From Sipunculus nudus (Eukaryota; Annelida; Sipuncula; Golfingiida; Sipunculidae), in assembly GCA_026874595.1 (NCBI GenBank), contig CM049317.1, forward strand, positions 47,704,401 through 47,768,400: 64,000 nt of DNA, read 5' to 3'. The position numbers and the translations under genes are program-made. The notes beneath the pieces are model-generated. The model was not told where the DNA came from, ran no database searches, and worked only from the letters and a program-made list of their open reading frames with translations. Positions 44,489 to 54,885 of the stretch are shown one piece after another (the first letter of the stretch is position 1; each line of letters opens with the position of its first letter).

Positions 44489-44784
44489 CCTATGAACGAT
44501 AGCGGCTCAGCTATGGTGTAACACATCAGTATTTACCAAAAGCTGATTAGGAACAGGTTCAGTGCAAGCGATTATTTATTGGTCAATGTATTCACTGTTA
44601 TGTACATCGATTACTACACCATCAACAGGGCATCACCTGTGTGATATTAGATTTGGCATTCACATCGATCACAACGTCACCAACATGACCTTAAATCTTT
44701 CATTTACGTTAGTCATTACACGTGACTTCCCGTGTGCGTTTATCCAGTTCGTGATTAATACCAAATACATATAGTCTCCGTATT

Positions 44785-45135
44785 ATTGCCTCCGCCAGAA
44801 CGGTATACGTTCATCCATCTTCATGTGTTTGTGTGTGTGTGTTTGTGTATCAGTTCACAATATAACACATGTAATCATGACAATAATCTCATTAACTTTC
44901 AGGGCATTTCGGGAATGGGCCAGTGAAGACTAGCTTTTTGTGTGTATACAGCTAATAATCCGGATTCAGAAACGTCACCAAGGAATTTTGACAAATCTGC
45001 AATCACATATACACGAATGAACCTGTGATATACGCAGGATAAGTGAAGACAAAAACGGTTTTGGGAGCATCTCACAATCGGGACCCTCCACATGGCGGAG
45101 GTTTGCAATCTTTAGAATACAGATTTCTAGTTATT
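44785..45135. mobile_element. MITE-like repeat with CCTCCGCC ends, copy 1
   Basis: It begins ATTGCCTCCGCCA, and the inverted wording TGGCGGAGG-TTGCAAT appears near its end, followed by AGAATACAGATTTCTAGT. The copy at 47920-48220 has the same ends and the same internal words (TCAGG-ATTTCGGGAATGG, GAACCTG-GATA). It holds a TG-rich microsatellite near 44826-44846. Confidence 0.75.
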
Positions 45136-46435
45136 TCTTTTTTCAAGATGTGGATAAACGTTATTCTAGCACCACTGACGTCAGCACTTGTATAGTAAAT
45201 CGTATTCCAAAGGCTTGACGCAGCCGCCCACTCAAATGAACAATCGAACCGGACGAAAATACCTATGCAAAGAGTAAAATCAGAATTAGTCCTAAGATTA
45301 AGAAAACACTAAAAACAAAACGTTTTTCGTCCGCTGCTCAAACTCCAGATTATTTTAGATATTAATGAAGTATTCCTATGTGCGTACAAAACGATTTCAT
45401 GGAATTGTTACAAAAATCAGTTTTGAAATTAAAAACATAAAAGGACAAAAAACCGATGGTGCACCACAGCAACACAAATCTAAATAGCAGCATGAAAATA
45501 TATTGCCACTTCAAATTGCATATCATTATATCCGTCATTTTTCACAGGAACCGGAAGTGACCAGAAGCAGTCATAACTCTGGAGAAATTAGAGGGATGTC
45601 TTACTTGGCGCAAGACCTCATTTGTTATTCTGTCTACTACTGGTTTGAGTGCCTCCTTAATGACCATTATCCGCAGAATTAATTCATTGATGGGTCATTT
45701 ATACGCATCAGGCCGCAGAGTATTCAAGATAATCTAATTTTTCTAGATGCCGTAAGGTTGTTGACCCCGGGTCAAAAGAAAACCTTAGCATGTATATGGC
45801 GCGGTCTATTGAATATAGATAAAGATAACAACACAGAAAGAAGAGGCGTATTCGACTGATTGATTTTGTGTGGTACATTCTCCCCGTAGTACATATTTTA
45901 TATTTGGTGGGTAGCTTGTTTTGTTGTACAAACTCCCCGAGAATGTAGAATAAACTCCTCGAAATGCCTCGTGCAGTAAAAGGAATAAGTCACGTGATCG
46001 GTACTTTTTCGTCACCGTCAGCCATTTTACTGGACCTCCTACTCTGACTTCTTTCGGCAGGTTAATTTTTACTATTTCTTGTCTACTGCACAGTTGCGAG
46101 GAGCTTTATTTAACAAAAGTAACAGTCGACCACGCCTAATGTTATTGTTATATCATTATTAACACTTCCTGTTATCAGCTTACATCAAGAAGTGACATCA
46201 AGAAGGTGTAATGGAATTAAAACGTCTTGGTTACATTTAACCCAATTTGCAAACGTCAGAACGTGTCGTTGAAACATAAAACCTAACCGTTGATGTTTTG
46301 TTTAGGCTGTTTAATTTTGTCATTTTGGCGCTGGAAGCTATCCATCTGTGGAGCTGATCTTTGAAATCCTAGCCTTTAAAAGCTGGTGTTTATCCTTCAT
46401 CAGGTTTGCGTTATTTTGGGAAAACATTCAAGTTA
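45136..46435. other. Non-coding DNA
   Basis: No supported gene or recognised repeat. Confidence 0.5.
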
Positions 46436-47111
46436 CAGCAAAACCTCGTAAGAATCATTAACGGGACCTTGATCAAATGGTCATATTTTCGAGATTGTCG
46501 TCTAATAGAGGTTGGGCTAGAAATGAGAATTAGCACAATTTTCAACGAATTCCTTTGTAAAAATATTATTCTATAAAAATGATATTAAAGCTCAAACTGA
46601 CTGTGGAACACCAGGTTACTTGTAGACAATTCCATATTATGTTTATGAATACTTGCTCAAAAGTTTCAACTGATGACTATTTTCTTTCTACGATATGTTG
46701 CGCAGTACTAAACAGTCATTGCATAAGCGGTTCAAGGGGAGGGGTCCAGGGGTCCGGATCCCCCAACCATTTCGCAGCCGCCGCAACCTTTTATTAAGGG
46801 TCTCAGACCAAGTTTTTGCGGCCTGGAGCCCCCTTTCCGGACCTGGGGACTTTTGTTGGCTTTGTCTAAAGTCCTCGAGGGTTGGACCCCTCCATTTCCT
46901 AAATCAATTTCTGCTCAATGTCCGGCTACACTTAGTCCGACAATGTTTACTTAGTGTTAATTATTCACAGTTCCCTGCTAGGGACCCAAACAAATCGCCG
47001 AGAAATGAAAAAAATATGCAAAAATACAAAAAAATGAGCAGAACCTAAAACAGTGGTCATTATTTCGAGGGGGCCGCCAAAACGAGGTGGTCTTTGTTGG
47101 AGGTTTTATTG
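46436..47111. mobile_element. pogo/Tigger-like MITE
   Basis: The left end CAGCAAAACCTC and the right end read in reverse (CAATAAAACCTC) are inverted repeats, bounded on both sides by the dinucleotide TA as in Tc1/mariner insertions. The end sequence resembles Tigger elements (CAGTAGAACCTC). The subterminal words ATTTTCGAGATTGTCG and TTATTTCGAGG continue the symmetry. No transposase is encoded. Another repeat is nested within it. Confidence 0.75.
46725..46905. repeat. Repeat nested in the pogo-like MITE
   Basis: GGGGTCCGGATCCCCCAACC, CCCTTTCCGGACCTGGGGAC, GAGGGTTGGACCCC and TTTCCTAAATC match the element at about 44280-44452. Here the flanking 40-bp duplication is absent. Confidence 0.75.
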
Positions 47112-47351
47112 TATCATATTAAATGACAAGGTCAGCCTCGAGATTAGGTTATAGGATTTATATTCATTACCGATGATTTATTGTCAATCATTCAACCGTC
47201 TAATTTAACAGAAAATATAAGTGATAATTAAAATGTATGCTTATCTTCAGATCTACTGTTTTATCAGCGTGTGTTTGTGTCCAGAAACAGATAAACAAAA
47301 ACCGTGGTCCCTTTCTTAAACGTAAACAAGTTTAATTCTCCAAACCTTCCT

Positions 47352-47377
47352 CCCCCCCCCCCCCCCCCCCCCCCCCC
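47352..47377. repeat. Poly-C tract
   Basis: An uninterrupted run of about 26 C. Similar G or C runs occur at 5412-5432, 14081-14097, 20921-20936, 21944-21957, 42088-42109, 44407-44421, 54608-54620 and 55677-55693. Their exact lengths are unreliable in any assembly. Confidence 0.9.
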
Positions 47378-47919
47378 GACCGAGTAGGTCAGACGTTACG
47401 CCGAGATATTTTGGAGTTCCTGGTTAGTGTAGAATCAATAGAACCAAGCGGTCTTAGCTCCCCGCCAGTAAGGTAATACAGCGGATTATTCCACCGGCAT
47501 CGATTAGCTGTGTACGACCTGACTATAAATTGCCGTACTTACAATACTGTATATCTTTCCTTGATTCAAATCACTTTTCCAGCCATTCCTAATTCCAGTT
47601 TTATACCTCAACGCGGTCTCAATCGCACTGTCTGGTCACAAATCAGTTTCTCTGTGATCTTCTAGCGGCTATAATCTCCAAGCCATTAAGCCATCAAGAA
47701 AAGGGGGAATCAATTTTCCTTAGTCTTAGATGTTTGATCGTAATGGCAGAAACAATACATTAGTATTTGTAATAAGAAAATCCCTGCCCAAAAAATGTAC
47801 CAGTGACTGTTTTTTTATATTGAGTGGTATACGGCATCTAGGGAAAACTAGAATCCAATTGTCAACAAACCATGTGTTGATCTGAATTCTGATTGCATTT
47901 GACTACACCCACTGTGGTA

Positions 47920-48220
47920 ATTGCCTCCGCAAGGAGGTATGAGTTCATACCCGCTTGTTTTTGTTCACAGCATAACTCGAGCAATCAAGAACGGAATTTC
48001 GTTTAATTTAGGCCATTTCAGGGATGGAACATTAAAAAACCGATGAAAACTGATTTTAGTGTGGATCATGCACATGATCATGATTCGGGAACGTTATCGA
48101 AGTAATATTTACTAATGTACAGTTACCTAAGAACAAATGAACCTGGGAATGCTACTGAATAAGTGAATGCAAACACACGGCGGAGGCTTTCATTCCTTGG
48201 AATGCAGATTTCCAGTTCAT
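47920..48220. mobile_element. MITE-like repeat with CCTCCGC ends, copy 2
   Basis: It starts ATTGCCTCCGCAAGGAGG and ends GGCGGAGGCTTTCATTCCTT, GAATGCAGATTTCCAG. It is homologous in order to 44785-45135 but diverged. Confidence 0.75.
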
Positions 48221-48253
48221 TTTGATGTTTTTTGAAAGTCCGTCTGGTGATGT

Positions 48254-48308
48254 GACGGTTTAGGGATAACATGCTAACCGACTCAAGAGCTTAGGTCTCT
48301 CCCCCCCC

Positions 48309-48358
<50 letters not shown>

Positions 48359-48359
48359 G

Positions 48360-48406
<47 letters not shown>
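48254..48406. repeat. Conserved leader plus CT/AT microsatellite, copy 1
   Basis: ACGGTTTAGGGATAACATGC and TAACCGAC then GAGCTT-AGGTCTCTC lead into C10, (CT)n (48313-48341) and (AT)n (48342-48406). The same leader with the same CT-then-AT order recurs at 48847-49034. Confidence 0.88.
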
Positions 48407-48408
<2 letters not shown>

Positions 48409-48846
48409 GGGATAATTGATATCGATTATTAGCAAGGCAGTGCTGAACGGAATCATTATAATAAAGAGTGTCCTAACACAACACCACCATGAAAGCATCG
48501 TCGATATTTAAGATAACGAATAACGATGTTTCAGAGCTTGAATCGATAAGGTCAGTCTACTGATAACCCGCCAGTAACCCGGGTTGTATGTCAATGGAAG
48601 TTCGTAATTTGCTTTCACGGAATTGTAATTTATTTCCTGCTGGATATCGATTAACTTTTTCTCATATTGCACAGAGGTAGCGGAGCTCTTCCTTGTTATG
48701 AATTTACATAACAAAACTAGCGTGGAATCTGAGCCTTGAACACTTGTATGCGTCGAGAAGCTTCAATTTTATCAGATGTGATCTTCAGAATAAACTGGGA
48801 CATGGCATTTCAACAGGAGTCTTTGTGTTGGTGTTTTCTTGGTGTT

Positions 48847-48889
48847 ACGGTTTAGGGATAACATGCTAACCGACACGAGCTTCTAAAGG

Positions 48890-48950
<61 letters not shown>

Positions 48951-48968
48951 CTTTTCTCTCTTTCTCTT

Positions 48969-49034
<66 letters not shown>
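48847..49034. repeat. Conserved leader plus CT/AT/CT/CA microsatellite, copy 2
   Basis: The leader at 48847-48893 matches that at 48254-48300 almost base for base. It runs into (CT)n, (AT)n, a second long (CT)n and (CA)n. Confidence 0.9.
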
Positions 49035-50121
49035 AGAATGTATGATTTCGTCTGTTGTCAGTCACACTTGCACTCTACTTGATAGTCTTATTTTGCCTAT
49101 TCACGGATGGTCTATATAAAAAGGATTGGCTGTACTAACTTTATTTAATTCTACCATTATTTAGGCAAATGATTCTTAATATGCCGCTTGGGGATAACGA
49201 TTAGCCGTGACAAACACGACTCAGGCAGGGCAGGGATGTGGCCGTAATGTCAGAGGGCCGATCTGGCGCTATGATAACGATGTGGTTGCTGTTTAAACTT
49301 TATATATAAGACATTTTCGCTTACGTTCTTAAAACGATATATATTACCATGCAATAATAATAATACCGATGATGATAATAATTATTATAATAATAAAAAT
49401 AATAATAATGAAAATAAAAATAAAAAATGAAATAACCGATTATGGGACCTGGTTTTTGTTTAAGTATGACTTATTACATTATATTGTTTGATATTAATGG
49501 AGGTGGAAGGATCACTCGGATGAGTTAAGCTTTAAATTGCATTTATACATGGCAACACCCATGAAATGCTTGAACTAGTTTAAAATAGTGCAATGAATTG
49601 TATGCAAAGGAAGTTGCTGTTGAGATATTTGAAGCCATATCAGTTTAAATTAAATCAAACATATAAACAACAAGCGTTCAGGTTATAAACTGGTTTGATC
49701 TTACATACCGACGTGCCTATTCTTCAGTTGTGACAGAGATGATATTACAAACCAGGGTGCACTAAGTTCGTACTGGCTTTTATCCGTACGCCTGATTTGA
49801 AGTACCCAGCCCGATAAAAGGAGCGTCAATCGTATTATACACGGCGAGCTGAACACGTTAGGGCGAGGTTGACATCGGCAGATGGGACCTCTGCGTGGCA
49901 GACTTGAGTGGTGTAGTAGAAGATGACAGGCATCAGTAAGATACATGGGTGCCTCAGCACACAAATTAACACTGATTGGTTAGTCACTGACTCCTGTGTT
50001 AAAGAATCATTAATTTGGTTGTATCTCATTACTTGCTCAGCAATCAAGATACGATGGCTACCCGAACATCCCAGTTTGACTCACGCTGCACTTTCAGTGT
50101 CAAAACAATACAAGTGGCATT
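49035..50121. other. Non-coding DNA
   Basis: No gene is supported. AAT-type simple sequence lies at 49360-49430. Confidence 0.55.
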
Positions 50122-50495
50122 CCATATACGCGTATGCGGTAGGTGTGCGTATGCAGCTAGAAATCGGACACATTTTATTTACTTGGAGTGAGTTCATATA
50201 CGCTTAAACAGTACGTATGCGTATACACGTATGGAGCACGTTTCGGTCGCTCAATGTAGCGATTTAAAACGCATATACGCATAGTAGAAGCCGGGGGAAA
50301 TTCCAGATTTTGATATGATATTCAATCCTCTGACAGATGATTTCTTTGCTCATGCAGTGCTTTACTTTATCGCTAGCTTTGCTGCATATAGTACCGAATT
50401 AACATACGTTTTAATGGAATCAAAGGCGTCTGTTTTCTAGCTACAAACGCAAACGTATAATGCATACGCATACGTATTACCAACGCATATGCTAA
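50122..50495. mobile_element. Possible MITE with repeated ACGCATAC words
   Basis: Both ends carry clusters of ATACGC and GCGTATGC words. The left side reads GTGCGTATGCAGCTAGAAA, and the right side on the reverse strand has GCGTATGCA and GTAGCTAGAAA in the same order. More such words lie inside (50195-50285). Exact ends and target-site duplication were not resolved. Confidence 0.55.
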
Positions 50496-51849
50496 CTTAT
50501 AAAGCTTATAAAACTCAAGTCTTTCCAAAGATTAGCATAAATAAGTAATACATCTTAAACTTAATATGAGGCAACCGAAGGGATGAAAAAACCAGCCCAC
50601 AGAGGTCTTCATACGAAGGGAATGTATAATGACCTATTCATTAAACAAACACAAAGTATTAATCTGACAGGTTCCCAGTACAAGCTTCGTAATATTCTAT
50701 TAGAAGTACGTCTATGTTATCGTTAAGGAAAGAATGTATCAACCGTAAACTTGCCAGTGCCACTCTCCAAGATGGTTTGTTTTTGTATATATGTAATATG
50801 TGAGATATAAAGTGACACCATACCTTGAGATCAAATCCAAAGCTATAAAATATCCATGTAATTGATCCAATATAACTGGTTCTAAAAATAATGAAGAAGA
50901 GAAGGGAGAGAGACTTTTTGTATACCATATATATAATATTCAGGTTGCCCAAACGAGTTATATAGTATACAATATTGTCTCAACAGCATGCCTGTTTTCC
51001 CGCCCGATTCTCCGTTATTCAAAATTAAACCTTAAATTGGTGCAAACGAGAACTGGACAGGCGTCGACCTCTTCAAGTATTTTACCCAATGATATGCACG
51101 AAAAGCAACACGCGATGATTCTTGAATCAATTTGTGTCTTTTTTCTTAAATAAAAAAACCCACTGTGGTATGTTTTTCTTGATATCAATAATTCTTTATA
51201 ATATTTTATAGATTGTATATATAATATGAAATTAACGTATTCTGTTGTAAGACCGAACGCGGTATTTTGCTGGCCACCATTAAGATTAACTGTAGATAGT
51301 ATTTAATCTGGTTACCCAGGAAATAAAGAAATGAAAATAAACGGTAGGCGAATCGTCTTCATATTAGCACTGAATGTTAACCCTGGGTTATTTTGACATT
51401 GTAGCTCACCAGATGCTTTATCGACAATTTAATAAATATAACAGATATAAAAATGCTTAACATATAAAATCAATATCTGTTTAAGTGAAAGTCCTATCTA
51501 CTAAGATTCATTCATTTGTTTGAGTATCATGTTATTTAACTACCCTCCCGGAATAGACTTAACAGTGAAGTCCTCAGACAATTAAGCTATACATCAGTAA
51601 CTTTCACTGTTGGCATGCGCGTCTCCTCAAATTTTTTTATGATCTCATTAATAATGAAATATTGCTGTACTTACGTGACAGAAAAACTTAATATACATCC
51701 ACATATACGATCTGGTTATAGACCACAAAAGAAAGTAGGAACATCCCTGACAGGATATGACACAAACGGAACGTCGTTAAAAATCTCTGGTCCTCATTTA
51801 TGACAATAGGAGTGTTCATGTTCATGAAACATAGCTACCTAAGTCCAAA
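50496..51849. other. Non-coding DNA
   Basis: No supported gene, RNA or repeat. Confidence 0.5.
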
Positions 51850-52145
51850 AAATATAAAAGGTGCGATTCTCAGGCACCGCCCGCGTCAAATTTATTTTGA
51901 TTAACAATAGAAACTTGGCAATTTTGATCTCCAGCTGCTCGGACATTTCTTTCAAGAAGTTAAAATCATACAATTTTGATAAAATTTCCATTGTTATATA
52001 GTGCTTATACTTGTATAGCAACATAAAACTGTTATTATCATGCTTTTCCCCATATCATTTGGCATTTTTACCGAAACATACAAACAAATTTAAAATAAAA
52101 AAAAAACCGCCCGTCCGCATTGATATCTGAAAAAGTGCCTAAGAA
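51850..52145. repeat. Dispersed repeat, copy 2
   Basis: This is homologous to 10790-11070 in intron 9. Shared words are GATTCTCAGGC-CCGC, ACAATTTTGATAA, ATAGTGCTT and TTATTATCATGCTTTT, with CGCCCG-CCGCA-TGATAT at the end. Confidence 0.75.
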
Positions 52146-52660
52146 CCAAATTATATTTTTTTGGGCCTAAGTTGGTTCAATGTTCCCAGGCTTGTTGGTG
52201 ACTGGACGCGCATTCCAAATATCGCAGGGTCTTTTATACATTAAAGTTTTTTTATTAAACATTGTTTATGCTATTTTTACATTCGAAGAATTATAACGAT
52301 GTAAACATTTATATTTGTTGGGTTTATATTGTCAGCTCTCCTAAATTAACCGGTCTCCCGTCCAATTTTTAAGCTGTCCGAAAAATCTTCAATTCTCGCC
52401 GGCCGACGAGTGCCCGCACACCTACCGATATTCCGTGCTCATCACCAGATTTAAGGTCTGTTTGGTCACTTCTAATTCGTATCCAGGATTGTTATTGACG
52501 TCAGGAATGATAAAAAAAAGGACATGAAGGCTGAAAATCAGGCGATTGTTTTCCGGTCCCGTCATCACTTCCGGTCGGATAAAAATCGACTTAAAAAATC
52601 GGCAGATGGGAGGCCGGTTTGAAGAATAAAATAAAATAATAAAAACAAAATATCCACGGC

Positions 52661-53165
52661 ATTTTATACTCAGGCTACGGCAGCGGACATGAACAATGGA
52701 ACTCTATTCGTTGATTGTGTTGTAAATCTTATCTTGTAGATGACCCTGGTGAGAAAGGGGTAGACCCGCAACTTTATCCATGTCAACATGTGTCTATAAA
52801 CCAGCGTGGCCGAGGTGTATGTGACGGCCGGGATGATGACATGGGTCAGCATGAACAATAAACCATGCAGCCGCAGCAGTTTGAAATGACTTGTTTGTGG
52901 ACACATACAAATCTAAATACTAATTGGAGCTCGCAAAATTTACTGAGGTGGTTGTATTATTGAAACTACGCGTGTCCATCACACCACACATGCTGCTTTA
53001 TTTATGTTTTACTAAAAGCTTCTAATTCAGACTCAAATAATTTATACTATCTCCTTGTTCTCATTGTTATTTCAACTTTAAAAAGAGCTGAAATAATATC
53101 AGTTTGAAACTTTCCAAGGGGTATTTATGGCTCCTAATTCCCAGATATATGCCACACACACACAC

Positions 53166-53221
<56 letters not shown>

Positions 53222-53240
53222 GTGTGTGTTGTTCTCTGAA
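52661..53240. repeat. Duplicated block, copy 1
   Basis: It shares with 62765-63236 the words GTGTC-ATAAAC-AGC, GATGACATGGGTCAG, CTAAATACT-ATTGGAGCT, GTGGTTGTATTAT and ACATGCTG-TTTATTT, then a CA microsatellite passing into a TG one. In this copy the two are separated by a long AT run (53168-53217). A 78-codon minus-strand frame at 52670-52906 has a hydrophobic centre but is not conserved in the second copy. Confidence 0.8.
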
Positions 53241-54449
53241 GTATTTTTGTATGTCAGCCTCGCTTTCATTGGAAACCAAGGACGCTTCCACGGCTGTTCC
53301 TGTAATCAAAATCGTGTTTTCAGAACCATAAATTGGCTAAGGCGCACCATTTGCCTTTGAAAGGTAAAACACAATCAAGAACGGCGTCGAGAGGGAGATT
53401 TCAATTCGAGAGGATGTTCCGACTGTCGTGTATGGCTCACTTCTTTTATTTTTCATTCCGTCATTCGGATGCACTCTGGAATAATGTGACCCATCTTTTT
53501 GCAAAATTCATTGGTGCAATGGGTAAGCCATTCGTCAAAGTAAAAATATATTCCCGATGTTCCTGTTAAAGGTGTCACATTACTCAACGTATGTTTTTTT
53601 TAGTAAAATACAACCTTGATGCAGGTGGATTGTGTTCCATGACTTACCAGAGGAGCCAAAGTTTTTTTTGGAAAAAAAAAACATATGACACATGTTCAGT
53701 CTTTGTCTATCATTATTAATTTCCGTTAAAAACGTTTCTGAACTCTTATTGTAATGTGATTGCAGCGTGTCAGAACCTAGTTAAACTTGACTGTAACAAT
53801 GTGTATCTCTCTCAGGAGGCAATGGGATTGAGGGATTAAACAAAAGCGATAATTGATCAGCTGTAAAAATTTAATTTTTTTCCGTCATAGCCTTAATCAA
53901 CATACATCAATTCATTGGTTACCGGGTGGGTCTAATAAAAAATAACAAGACAGACGGGAAAATGGTGTGACGGCTAGAATGTAATGGATATAAAGTGGTC
54001 AAGACGCAAATGAATTAGAATCATCAAAGTTTTGGGGGTTATACGTTTCACATTTTGGTTGCCTGATTATGTGCCATATTACACAAATTTTGATGAGGTT
54101 TCTATTCTGCAATATGTGTCACGTATGAGATTATTGCGTCATGGTCATCATTCACAGACGTTTAATACTATATTGTGATAATACCTACGTTTCTCATACC
54201 TAAATATATGTTAGCAATCCTTGTGTATATACATGTACATTTACAGTGTAATACTTGAATGTTTTTTAAAAATGAAGAGGGTATCATCCAAATGTATTTG
54301 GGTACTTCTTCAGGAGAATATGGAAAAGCGTTTTTTTTTCGCAGTGCATGGTATTTATTTTTCAATATATTTCAACAGGAAATCTCATCCAGCAAATAAT
54401 GTTTTCAAAGAGGTTCTGATACAATTTAAAACATGAGATACAATAAATT
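53241..54449. other. Non-coding DNA
   Basis: No supported gene or recognised repeat. Confidence 0.5.
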
Positions 54450-54885
54450 GTTACGAAGACAAATTGCTCTGGGGAAAATTCTGGGCAGATCCGGGATTCG
54501 AACCCATAACGGTGGCGCACAAGTCCGGCGTACCAACCGCTTCGCTAGTAAAAGCAAGCTTCACTAGCGGGACAGTTTGGTCCGCTTTTATGTCACCCCG
54601 TAAGACTCCCCCCCCCCCCCTTAAGAGCGTTCTACTATCAGAACAAGACATATTATCCTAGGAGTCACACTTTGAGCTTATTCCCTGGGCCACAAAGTTT
54701 TACCGTCATCGTTGGACGAGCCCCCATTTTGTTACGAAGGCAAATTGTTGAGGGGAAAAATCCTGGGCCGATCCGGGAGTCGCACCCAGTTCGGTTGCGC
54801 ACAAGTCCGGCGAACCAACCGCTTCGCCAGAAAAGCACGCTTCACTAGCGAGACAGTTCGGTCCGCTTTTATGTCACCCCGTAAC
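54450..54885 (-). mobile_element. Dimeric tRNA-like element, copy 2
   Basis: Unit A (54450-54604) and unit B (54731-54885) are direct copies separated by a 126-bp linker. Both start GTTACGAAG on the plus strand and end CACCCCGTAA, giving GTTACG/CGTAAC inverted ends. On the minus strand each has an A-box-like GCGAAGCGGTTGG; unit A keeps a perfect B box GGTTCGAATCC and unit B has GGTGCGACTCC. The linker matches that of the dimer at 27428-27883 (CTTAAGAGCGTTCTAC, CAGAACAAGA, TAGGAGTC, GGACGAGCCCCCATTT). Confidence 0.88.

Noticed and set aside
48254-48285. Homing endonuclease site resembling I-SceI (TAGGGATAAC)
   Set aside because: Only the first ten bases agree; the rest of the 18-bp site differs and no endonuclease gene is present.
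52670-52906. Exon of an unknown membrane protein on the minus strand
   Set aside because: The homologous block at 62.8 kb has stops in the same frame and no conserved splice sites were found.
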